Shown here: positions 46,790 through 54,762 of the stretch, one piece after another
Layout of the letters: the number at the start of each line of letters is the position of its first letter
How positions within the stretch are numbered: position 1 is the stretch's first letter
From: Kitasatospora sp. NBC_01266
Lineage (GTDB): Bacteria; Actinomycetota; Actinomycetes; Streptomycetales; Streptomycetaceae
Assembly (NCBI RefSeq): GCF_036242395.1
Contig: NZ_CP108458.1
Span: forward strand, 1,364,001-1,428,000
DNA: 64,000 nucleotides
Reading direction: 5' to 3'
Notes under the pieces: model-generated
Seen by the model: the letters and a program-made list of their open reading frames with translations, nothing else
The model's database searches: none
What the model was told of the DNA's origin: nothing
Made by a program: the position numbers and the translations under genes

Positions 46790-47044
46790 ATGAATGACAC
46801 CATTCATGACGTAGACGCTCAACGGAGCCGGTGGTTGCGGTACCGGACTAGCCAGGCGCTGACGTCCGACGCCGACGACCGGTTCGCTTGTGGAGGGCTG
46901 GGGCGGCAGGTCGACGGTCTCGACTGCAGGTTGCTGTTCCTGCCTGCTGACCCCGACGGGGATGCCGTTCCGATCGATGGGGAGGTGCTGGCGTGGCTTA
47001 AGGAGCCACGAGTGTCGCCTTACGGAGGCCCGGGACCAATCTGA
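46790..47044 (+). CDS. Small hypothetical protein (84 aa) downstream of the DUF4062 gene
   Basis: The ATG at 46790 overlaps the stop of the DUF4062 gene (ATGA), so it was translated with it. The sequence (MNDTIHDVDAQRSRWLRYRTSQALTSD..., ending AWLKEPRVSPYGGPGPI) has no domain that I recognise, no signal peptide and no membrane segment. With the upstream gene split by two insertions its expression is doubtful. It and the next gene probably form one functional unit with DUF4062. Confidence 0.6.
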   Translation: MNDTIHDVDAQRSRWLRYRTSQALTSDADDRFACGGLGRQVDGLDCRLLFLPADPDGDAVPIDGEVLAWLKEPRVSPYGGPGPI

Positions 47045-47062
47045 GGGCCCGGAGAGCAGAGT

Positions 47063-47563
47063 GTGAACGGCGCCTTGGCGTGCTATACCCAGTATCGGGA
47101 CGATGCTGGATGGGTGCGATATCTCGCGCTTCATCGCCACGGCGGTATCGAGATCGGCCTCGGGCACCTTGCCTATCAGGTCGGGAAGGTCCGTGTCTTT
47201 CCGTTGCGGCGGATTGTCGGGCTGGCATGGATCACCGCCGCACTCCAGACCGAGGTGGTCGGACGGTGGGCGATTGACGGCCCGTTTGAGATCACAGTCG
47301 CGCTCCGAAACACGAGCCGGGCCACGTTGGGAGCATTCGCCGAGGGCTGGGCGGAACCCGGACAGGGTCTTGCGGACTTCGCCACCTGCCTGGACGAACA
47401 CTTGCTGCTACATCGAGAAACCGACGGCCTGCCCGATCCAGAAACCTTCGCACTCGACCTTGGCGACCGGGTCGAACAGGCATTTGGGACAGTCCACCGT
47501 CGGCATCTCGCCCGTCGAGGCGAGCATGAGGGCGGCTTTGACCCTCGCTTCCAGGTGTTCTGA
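47063..47563 (+). CDS. Hypothetical protein (166 aa), third gene of the DUF4062 operon
   Basis: The GTG at 47063 lies 18 bp after the previous stop. The protein is compact and mixed: VRYLALHRHGGIEIGLGHLAYQV, FPLRRIVGLAWITAALQTEVVGR, GPFEITVALRNTSRATLGAFAEGW. I do not recognise the family. Context (DUF4062 gene, coupled small gene) suggests a three-gene conflict-system operon, by inference. It appears intact. Confidence 0.65.
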   Translation: MNGALACYTQYRDDAGWVRYLALHRHGGIEIGLGHLAYQVGKVRVFPLRRIVGLAWITAALQTEVVGRWAIDGPFEITVALRNTSRATLGAFAEGWAEPGQGLADFATCLDEHLLLHRETDGLPDPETFALDLGDRVEQAFGTVHRRHLARRGEHEGGFDPRFQVF

Positions 47564-48255
47564 ACTTCTGAACACTCGGCCTATTAGTTGAACGGAGCCA
47601 AACCGCTCAAGCGCTTACCGATTTGACGCCCGGCAGGCGGGCCAGACTGGCCGCTCCCGTCGAATCCCCACATCGGTCACGCTCCGACCTCCGCGTTCAG
47701 CGATACCTCCAAACGTTGTCGGTGTCGACCCGCGAGGTGTCGAGCTATACGAGGCCAGACTGCTCAAAGGCACCCAATACGGAAGGTACTGGACGCACCA
47801 GAATCTACCGGGCACAGGACTGTGTCCGCTCCGACCACCGTCCCGGGTGGCCGACGGCGCCTACCTCAACGCCGGCCTGGCGTCCCCCGCCGCAGACGGG
47901 CCGAACGGCCGCTCCCGAAGATCCAGCAGTAGCCCAATGCCGGGCCCTGGCCAGGATCGAGCGCACCTTCGCCCACATCCTGCACCACCGCATCGACCTC
48001 AAGTCAGTCCGTCCAGACACACTCGAACGGGTGAAACTCAACCGCCGCCGTTGCCCAAGCCCCTCCGTGCTGCCACTATTCCTACATAGGACCGTGGGTC
48101 GACCGGCGTCGAACGCTGGCGCGCCTTCCTGTCCACCGCCCAGTGCGGAGATCAGGAACCATCCAGATCCAGGACCGCAGAGGCCCACTCCAGGGTGGAC
48201 GGTGGTACAAGTCCGTCCTCGGACACGACCCATTCGCCAACGTCGTTGGCGAGGC
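47564..48255. other. Region without a supported gene
   Basis: About 690 bp. A plus-strand frame reads a plausible protein stretch (VGVDPRGVELYEARLLKGTQYGRYWTH) for about 40 codons near 47718-47840, then drifts into Pro/Ser/Arg-rich nonsense, which looks like gene decay. No start, domain or inverted repeat was found apart from the terminator that follows. Confidence 0.4.
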
Positions 48256-48289
48256 AATGCAGGTCAGGAGCAATCCTGACCTGCATTTT
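48256..48289. terminator. Rho-independent terminator
   Basis: A 14-bp perfect stem (AATGCAGGTCAGGA and its complement) with a GCAA loop is followed by T residues on the plus strand. It lies downstream of the minus-strand regulator fragment that ends at 48404 and can serve both directions. Confidence 0.85.
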
Positions 48290-48403
48290 GCGTTGTGCGT
48301 GGTTGTAGTCGCAGCGCGGGCGGGTGAAACCGAGCTGCGCTGTTGGCGCAGGCGGGGGCGGCGGCTCCGCAGCAACATGCCGCCGACAGGCGGCCTCGGC
48401 CAC

Positions 48404-49349
48404 TCAGCGGGTCTCGCTCTCGGCGGGGAAGACCCCGTGGACGGATTTCCTGGTGGTCTGGAGTTTCCTGAGGACGTTGGCGACGTGGTGTTCGACCGTG
48501 CGGGGGGAGAGGAACAGCGATTCGGCGATGTCCTGGTTGGTGGCGCCTTGGACCAGGAATTCGGCGACCTGCTTCTCACGCGGTGAGAGTTGGCCTCCGT
48601 AGCCGCGGCGGCCACGGGTGGGTGTCCGGGCGAGGCCGAGTTCGTGTTGGAGGTGCCGGCAGCGGCCGAGGTCGGCGGTGGCGTCCAGGTCGTTGTAGAC
48701 GTCGGCGGCCTCGGTCAGGTGGCCGGCGGCGTCCTCGGGGTGCGATCGTGCAAGGGCGTGGCCGAGGTGTTCTGCGGTGTGGGCGCTCTCGTAAAGGTGG
48801 CCGATCTGCTGCCAGCGGCGGTGGGAATCGGCGAAGTGCTCGGCGGCGCGGTCCGGTTCGGTGTCGCGTAGCAGCATTCCTCGGGCGGTCTGGAGTTCGG
48901 CCGTGCCTGCGGGAGAGTCCGTGCCCTGCAGGGCGCGTGCGGCGTCGGCTGCGAGCTGTTCGGCTTCCTGCCGGTGGCCGCAGGCCAGCGCGGCCTCGAC
49001 CGCGACCGGTACCAGGGCGGTCTGCTGGGCCCACGTTTGCGAGCGGCGCAGCACGGCGGCGGCGGGCGCGGCGATCGCCCAGGCGTCCTTGGGCGCCTGC
49101 TGGGCGAGCCGGATGCCGGCGAGTCCGGCGGCGGTTCGAAGCTCCACGCCGACCTGCGGGTGCCTTTCACCTTGGGCGGCGGCCTTCTTGAACAGTTCGA
49201 CGGCCTGAGCGTGTCGGCCTCGGGCGCGGGCCAGCTCGCCGAGGAGCGTTGTCTGTTCCCCGCGTTCCGCGTAGTTCGACGGTTCTGGAGACGTCAGCGG
49301 GGTGAAGTCGCAGGCCAGGGTGGTGAGGCTGTCGCTGCGGGCCGAAAGT
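48404..49349 (-). pseudogene. C-terminal part of a LAL-type LuxR regulator
   Basis: The frame is open from the edge of the IS1634-type element: SDSLTTLACDFTPL, ERGEQTTLLGELARARGRHAQAVELFKKAAAQ, then helical repeats, and at the end the LuxR DNA-binding domain GQLSPREKQVAEFLVQGATNQDIAESLFLSPRTVEHHVANVLRKLQ. A TAG lies just upstream at the element border. Together with the N-terminal AAA part at 51254-53269 it would make a protein of about 1000 residues, normal for LAL regulators; a common origin is likely but not certain, because the sequence between 51190 and 51250 does not continue the regulator. Confidence 0.7.
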
Positions 49350-49358
49350 GCCTAGAGA

Positions 49359-51145
49359 CGCGACTTCCGTGATTTGGCTGCGCTGGCCTGTGGCTTCGGC
49401 CTATCGTCTGGAGCTGTGTACGTGAAGACGACGAAGCGGGAGAACAAGTCCGGGACGGTCCGGTACCTGCACCTGGCCCACAACGAGTGGGATCCGGTGA
49501 AGGGCCGGGCGGTACCGAAGGTGCTGTTCACCTTCGGCCGCGAGGACGACCTGGACCGCGACGCGGTCAGGCGCTTGGTCGCGTCTCTATCGAAGCTGCT
49601 GGAGCCGGGTGACGCCCCGGCCGCGACCACGGCGTCGGACCTGGAGTTCACCTCGTCGCGCGCGTTCGGCGGTGCCTACGTGCTCGATCAGCTGTGGCGC
49701 CGCCTGCGGATCGACCAGATCCTGGGCCGGGTCGGGCAGCCCAAGCGCGGCAGGCGACGGGACATGACCACCACCGAGCGGGTGCTGTTCGCCCTGGTCG
49801 CCAACCGTGCGCTGGCGCCGTCGTCGAAGCTCGCGGCCGCGGACTGGATCACCAACGACGTGCACATCGACGGCCTGTCGGCAACCGACGACGACACCTG
49901 CTACCGGGCGATGGACTGGCTGCACGAGGTGACCGGCGACCTGGAGAAGCAGGTGTTCGACGAGGTCGCGAACCTGCTGAACCTGGAGGTGGACCTGCTG
50001 TTCTTCGACACCACCAGCACCTACTTCGAGTTGGAGGAGCCGGACGAGCCCGTCGCCCGGGACGACGCGGGCCGCCGCCTGAACACCGAGGATGTGGACG
50101 GCGAAGCGAAGCAGGTCGGGTTCCGGACCTACGGCAAGTCGAAGGACTCCCGCGACGACCTGCCGCAGATCGTGATCGGCATGGCGGTCACCAGGGACGG
50201 GATCCCGGTCCGCTGCTGGTGCTGGCCGGGCAACGCTTCCGACCAGACCCTGATCCGTCAGGTCAAGGACGAGATGCGGGACTGGACCCTCTCCAAGATC
50301 GTGTGGGTGGCCGACCGCGGTTTCTCCTCCGCCGAGAACCGCCGCTACCTGCGAAAGGGCGACCACGCCTACATCATCGGCGAGAAGCTCCGTTCAGGGA
50401 GTCCCGAGGTGCAGGCCGCCCTGTCCCGGCAGGGCCGCTACCAGGACGTGGGCGAGAACATGCGCGTCAAGGAGGTGCGGATATCCGACACCGACCGGTT
50501 CGTGATCTGCCACAACCCCGAAGCAGCCGAGCGTGACAGACACATGCGCGAACAACTCGTCGCCCAGCTAGCCGACTTGATCACCGATACCGACAAGCTC
50601 AGCGACTTCAAGCGGGGCGAACTGCGCGGCCGGATCGCCGACAAGCCCGGCCTGAACCGCTACCTTCGCGCCACCCCGGCCGGCAAGCTCCGCATCGACC
50701 AGGCCAAGATCAAGGCGGAGGAGAACCTCGACGGGAAGTACCTCCTGCGCTGCTCGGACCCCCACCTGAGCGCCGAGGACATCGCTCTGGGCTACAAGCA
50801 ACTGCTCGAAGTCGAGCGCGGCTGGCGCGACATGAAGCAGATCATCGACCTGCGGCCCGTCTACCACCGACTCGAAGAACGCATCCGAGCCCACGTCATC
50901 CTGTGCTGGCTCGCCCTCCTGCTGATCCGGATCACCGAGACCACCACCGGCGACACCTGGCCGCACATCCGACGCGAGCTCGACCGCCTCCACCTGGGCA
51001 CCTTCACCGGCCCCACCGGAACGTTCCAGCAGGTCACCACTCTGACGAAGCCCCAGCGAGACCTGCTCGCGAAGCTGCAGATCCCCATCCCCAAGCAGGT
51101 CGTCGCGCTTCAGCCCGCATCCCGCTGACCAGCCGAAACGCGACC
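49359..51145 (+). mobile_element. IS1634-type element, second (about 1.79 kb)
   Basis: A 9-bp direct repeat GCCTAGAGA lies at 49350-49358 and 51146-51154 and may be the target duplication; a duplication this long would be unusual beside the 5-bp one of the first IS1634-type element. The terminal inverted repeats are poor (CGCG followed by TTCCG/TTCGG), so the ends are approximate. It sits between the two halves of the LAL regulator. Confidence 0.65.
49416..51128 (+). CDS. IS1634-family transposase, second lineage (570 aa)
   Basis: The GTG at 49416 (VYVKTTKRENKSGTVRYLHLAH) follows GGAGCT and matches the family start. The core has Asp in LLFFDTTSTYFELEEP, Asp in IVWVADRGFSSAENR and Glu in LLEVERGWRDMKQIIDLRPVYHR, then RIRAHVILCWLALLLIRITE. 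It is related to but clearly different from the transposase at 42412-44148. No frameshift is visible. Confidence 0.92.
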   Translation: MYVKTTKRENKSGTVRYLHLAHNEWDPVKGRAVPKVLFTFGREDDLDRDAVRRLVASLSKLLEPGDAPAATTASDLEFTSSRAFGGAYVLDQLWRRLRIDQILGRVGQPKRGRRRDMTTTERVLFALVANRALAPSSKLAAADWITNDVHIDGLSATDDDTCYRAMDWLHEVTGDLEKQVFDEVANLLNLEVDLLFFDTTSTYFELEEPDEPVARDDAGRRLNTEDVDGEAKQVGFRTYGKSKDSRDDLPQIVIGMAVTRDGIPVRCWCWPGNASDQTLIRQVKDEMRDWTLSKIVWVADRGFSSAENRRYLRKGDHAYIIGEKLRSGSPEVQAALSRQGRYQDVGENMRVKEVRISDTDRFVICHNPEAAERDRHMREQLVAQLADLITDTDKLSDFKRGELRGRIADKPGLNRYLRATPAGKLRIDQAKIKAEENLDGKYLLRCSDPHLSAEDIALGYKQLLEVERGWRDMKQIIDLRPVYHRLEERIRAHVILCWLALLLIRITETTTGDTWPHIRRELDRLHLGTFTGPTGTFQQVTTLTKPQRDLLAKLQIPIPKQVVALQPASR

Positions 51146-51253
51146 GCCTAGAGAAACGCCCTCCAGGCGGCCGAAGCCATGTCCGCCCAGGTCAGACCCC
51201 AGATTCGATCCTCCAGGCCCCTGAATTACGCGGAACGCAGGGTTCGGCGTCGG

Positions 51254-53269
51254 TCAAAAGGATGTCCGGGTACTCGGCGCCGAGCGCGGCGAGCCGCTCC
51301 TCGATCCCGTCCAGTGGCCGGCCGCGAATTCCAGCCGCAGCAGGTCGACCCGGCTGTAGCAGTCGACGAGCGGGATGCCCGCGCGCTGGGCCAGCTCCCG
51401 GCTCTCCGCGAGCAGGGCCGTGGCCCGGCGGTAGTGGCCGAGGTCGATGGCGCAGTCGCCGCAGTTGAAGAGCGCCCGGGTGGTCTGGCGCAGCACCTCG
51501 ATGTCGTCCGCATGGCGCGGTAGCCGATCCAGTTGCTCCCAGACCGCAGGATCCCCGGTTTTGGCGAGGACGGTGAGGCGGGACGCCCGGACGGTCGCCC
51601 GGATGCCTTCGTCGGTGCTTCCCCGGACAGCCTGCTCGGCACGGTCCAGCCAAGCCTGTGCCTGTTCGGTGCCGCTGCGCTCGTCGATGGTCATAGCGAT
51701 CATGGCTCTGGCCGCCCGCTCCGGCCGGGTGGCCAGCTCCAGGGCGGCCTTCTCCAGTTCGCGGACACCTGAGCGGTCGGCGCCGTGGTTGATCATGAGC
51801 AGTGCCAGTCCCAGGCGGATCTCGCCGCGCGTGGGCTCCGGAAGCTGGGGGTCGGCCAGGATGCGGCGGAGCATGGCGGCGTTGGCCGTGTAGTCCGTGC
51901 CGTCGACCACGATCCGGGCCAGGGCCAGGGCGGCGCGCGACCGGAGGGCGGTCTCCACGCCCGGCTGTTCGAGGATCTGGTGGAGCAGGGCGGCGGCGGT
52001 GCCGGTGTCGCCCAGGGAAACGGCCTGGTCGGCGGCCTCCTCCGCGCGCTGGAACCAAGCCTCCCGGTCGCCGACCGCCAGGGTGTGGTGCGCGATCTGC
52101 ACCAGCGGGATCGGCGACCTGGCCTGAAGCTCCGCGATGGCGCGGCGGTGCAGGCGGGCCCGGCGCGGGCCCGGGATGTGCTCGTAGACAGCCCGCTGGG
52201 CCAGGGCGTGCCGGAAGACGTAGCGGCCGGAGTCGCTCTCGCTGAGCACCGATGCGCGAAGCGCGTCGGTGAGCCCCTCGGCGCCCTGCTCGGGGTCCAG
52301 CCCCGCGACCCGGGTGAGCAGCGACTCCGTTGCGGGCACGGCGAGCACGGCGGCGCTGTCGATGATCGCCGCACCCGCCTCCGACAGCAGGGCCAGGCGC
52401 TCGGTGACGGCCTCGCGCAGCCCCACCGGCACCTCGGCGCGATCGAGTTCGGTGACGGCGTCGCGGTAGCCGTGGTTGCTGCCGTACTCACGCAGCGTGA
52501 TGAGATCTTCCTCGGCGGTCAGCGGCAGGCCCTCGCTGCGCCGGTGCAGGGCCCTGGCGAGTGCGGGTGGCGCGTGGCCGCCGAGTGCGGCGGCGGCTAG
52601 CTCCTGGACGTCGCTCTCGGTCATCGGGGTGAGGTGGATCGTGGTGCCGGTGGTGCCGGGTGGACGACGGTAGGCAGCGCCTAGCACGGGGGCGCGGGCC
52701 GGCAGGTCCTCGGCCCGGTAGGTGAGGACCAGGCTGAGCTGTTCGGGCAGGTCGCGGGCGAGCAGCAGTAGGAGATCCCGGGTGGCCTCGTCGGCCCAGT
52801 GCAGGTCTTCCATGATCAGCACCGCTGGTCCGATCGCGGTCAGGAACGAGCGCACGGCCTGGACCACCTGGAAGCGTTGGCCGGGCACCTCGCCGGGCCG
52901 CGGCGGCACGGGCGGCAGCAGGTCGGCCAGGTCGGGCAGCAGCGGGGCCAGCGCGCCCGTGGTCGGTGGGAGGCCGGTAGTGGGCAGCCAGCGGCCCGCC
53001 GTGCGCAGCGCGTCCACCACCGGACCGTAGGGGAAGGGTTCGCGCAGCGGATGGCAGAAGCCGGTCAGCACCCTGCGCTCGTCCGGGGCGAGGGCCGCGG
53101 CGACCTCTCGGACCAGGCGCGACTTGCCGATCCCGGCCTCGCCCTCGACCAGCACCACCGCCGGAGGGTGCCGGATCGCGGCCAGCAGCAGGCCGAACTC
53201 CTGACGACGGCCGACGAAGGGGAAGCCCCCGCCGAACGCCGGTGTACCAGGCTCCAGAACGGCCGCCAC
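51254..53269 (-). pseudogene. N-terminal part of a LAL-type LuxR regulator (AAA ATPase), frameshifted
   Basis: The GTG at 53267-53269 follows AAGGTG. The AAA_16 domain begins FPFVGRRQEFGLLLAAI with Walker A VEGEAGIGKSRLVREV and Walker B VLIMEDLHWADEATRDLLLL, followed by TPR-like helices (ARLHRRAIAELQARSPIPLVQIAHHTLAVGD). Near 51322 the frame slips: after FAAGHWTG it becomes nonsense, while the next frame continues EERLAALGAEYPDILLTDAEP. One G missing from a G run (ACGGGATCGAG instead of ACGGGGATCGAG) explains it. The sequence then runs into the IS border region. The protein is therefore truncated before its DNA-binding domain. Confidence 0.8.
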
Positions 53270-53599
53270 ACGATCACCTTCTTCGCCTTGACCACGCTAG
53301 AGCGGGCCTCCGGCACGAGCAAGCCACCGTCTGCTTGCCGGTGCCGGTAAGGGATCTGCTCGGGCCTGTGCCGGTCAGCGGGGGTCAGGCAGCTGCGGTG
53401 TGGCAGTCCGACTCCGCCTCCAGCCGAGCCGCCTGCGCGGTGGACCTGCCTGGCGATGGCCGCGGCGGTGGCACCGGCGGAGGTGACGATGTCGCGCACG
53501 CTCATGGGCTCGACGTGCTTCGGCCACAGCCGTCCCAGCTCCAGACCACAACGTCGTCAAAGTCGTCACCACCTCCGGCCACCGCGCCCTGGTGTTCTC

Positions 53600-53660
53600 C
53601 CGCCCGCTGTCCTGCGGGTGGCGTTCGACGATCTCGACGTCGATGCCCGCGCCTCGGGCA
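53600..53660 (-). pseudogene. Relic of an IS5-family transposase
   Basis: On the minus strand the stretch AGIDVEIVERHP matches VGIDVEIVERNP of the IS5 transposases at 29548 and 36117, with about 31 of 34 bases identical. The flanks do not match, so this is a short leftover of a related element. The rest of 53270-53770 holds no gene that I can support. Confidence 0.55.
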
Positions 53661-53770
53661 CCTCGGGCACCGGTCGAGGACCGGCTTGCCGTCTTCGCGA
53701 TCCCCCTGGACCTTTCTGCCACGCACCTCGATAGTGGTCCGGACGCTGCGGGTCGGTCAGGAGGTACGTG

Positions 53771-54694
53771 ATGCCGGATGGTGTGTCGTCGCTTCCGGTG
53801 GACCGGGAGCTGCGCAGGGTGCTGCGGCACGGCACCTTCGCCCAGGTGCTCGACCATGCGCTCAGCGCTCGTGGGCTGAGCCTGGAACGGGTCCAGTTCC
53901 ACCTCGCCGGGCACGGGGTCCGGGTCAGCCGAGCGGCGTTGAGCTACTGGCGGCACGGGCGCAGTCGTCCGGAGCGGGCGGAGTCGCTGCGGGCGGTGCG
54001 GGCGCTGGAAGCCGTGCTCGACCTGCCCGCCGAGTCGTTGGTGTCCCTGCTCGGGCCGCCGCGCCCGCGTGGCCGGCTCAAGGCCGGGCCGGACGCGATC
54101 GACCGGCGGCTGCTGTGGCCGGCGCACAGGCCGTTGCTCGCGGCCGTGAACGCACCGCAGGACGACCGGGTTCGGCTCCTCGACGTGCACGAGCACGTCC
54201 TGGTCGGGGACGATCGCGGGCTGGTGAGCATGCGGTCGCGGCTGGTGCTGGAGGCAGCGGCCGAGCGGGTGGACCGGTACCTGGTGTTCCTGTGGGCCGA
54301 GGGATCGACGGCGGCCGTCCCGGTCGATCCCAAGTACTGCAGGCTGGGCCGGGTGCGGGTCGACGACTCGGCCGGCGCGACCGTCTGCGAACTCCTGCTG
54401 GAGCAGCGGCTGGCGGCGGGCGAGCGCACGGTCGTGGAGTTCAGCTCGGAGTTCCCACCGGGGCACGAGTTGACCTTCTTCCACCACCGGTTCACCCGAC
54501 CGATCCGCCAGTACGTGCTGCAGGTCGAGTTCGCAGGTGCGGTTCCGGTGGGCTGCGTGCCGTTCCGGCAGGCGAACGTGCACGCGCCGCGGCACCTGGG
54601 CGCGCCGCTGTGGATCGGGGCGTCGCGGACCGCGCACCTGGTGGTGACGGACAGCCCGCCCGGCATCACGGGCCTGCTCTGGGAATGGGACTGA
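53771..54694 (+). CDS. XRE-like transcriptional regulator (307 aa)
   Basis: The ATG at 53771 is six bases after a perfect AGGAGG; the GTG one codon earlier is too close. The N-terminal 90 residues contain an atypical helix-turn-helix (FAQVLDHALSARGLSLERVQFHLAGHGVRVSRAALSYWRHGRSRPE). The C-terminal 200 residues are a beta-rich domain (DRVRLLDVHEHVLVGDDRGLVSMRSRLVLEAAAERVDRYLVFLW) of a type seen in uncharacterised actinomycete regulators. It is convergent to the S53 peptidase gene and may regulate neighbouring genes, but no operator is evident. Confidence 0.8.
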   Translation: MPDGVSSLPVDRELRRVLRHGTFAQVLDHALSARGLSLERVQFHLAGHGVRVSRAALSYWRHGRSRPERAESLRAVRALEAVLDLPAESLVSLLGPPRPRGRLKAGPDAIDRRLLWPAHRPLLAAVNAPQDDRVRLLDVHEHVLVGDDRGLVSMRSRLVLEAAAERVDRYLVFLWAEGSTAAVPVDPKYCRLGRVRVDDSAGATVCELLLEQRLAAGERTVVEFSSEFPPGHELTFFHHRFTRPIRQYVLQVEFAGAVPVGCVPFRQANVHAPRHLGAPLWIGASRTAHLVVTDSPPGITGLLWEWD

Positions 54695-54720
54695 CCGGCA
54701 GCCAGGCGGCCGCCGGTCAG
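54691..54720. terminator. Hairpin between the convergent regulator and S53 peptidase genes
   Basis: A 9-bp stem (CTGACCGGC / GCCGGTCAG) with a 12-base loop begins at the stop codon of the regulator gene. It can act as a terminator in both directions. No T-run. Confidence 0.5.
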
Positions 54721-54762
54721 TCAGTCGATCAGTCGGTCAATCCTGTGCGTTCGTCAGGACCG

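Larger units (their letters stand above)
42278..46793 (+). pseudogene. DUF4062-domain protein gene interrupted by two IS elements
   Basis: Three pieces join exactly: 42278-42292 (ATG AAG ACT GTG AAG), 44309-45182 and 46570-46793, total 1113 nt or 371 codons with one stop. The junctions are marked by target duplications TGAAG (IS1634-type) and CTAA (IS701-type). The reconstructed protein begins MKTVKVFISSLISGYTAYRAAVADAVETLGH, then VRESDLIVLLIGELYGYPQ and SATHEEYLEARERKPVLVFVE, the DUF4062 fold (TIR/nucleotide-sensing-like, frequent in conflict-system proteins). The C-terminus reads LTDVVPITHLAGAGYMAWRTR and ends LIVLLRREIRG. The next gene overlaps its stop (ATGA). An internal GTG at 44303 could still give a protein lacking the first codons, but the IS701 insertion removes the last 75 codons. 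Confidence 0.85.

Noticed and set aside
47623..48279. A 218-codon plus-strand gene
   Set aside because: Composition is Pro/Arg/Ser-rich as in random GC-rich frames, with no domain; a different frame gives a better but short protein-like stretch.
53375..54637. Long minus-strand frame opposite the XRE-like regulator
   Set aside because: The plus-strand gene has a perfect ribosome site and a recognisable HTH; only the short IS5 relic on the minus strand is meaningful.
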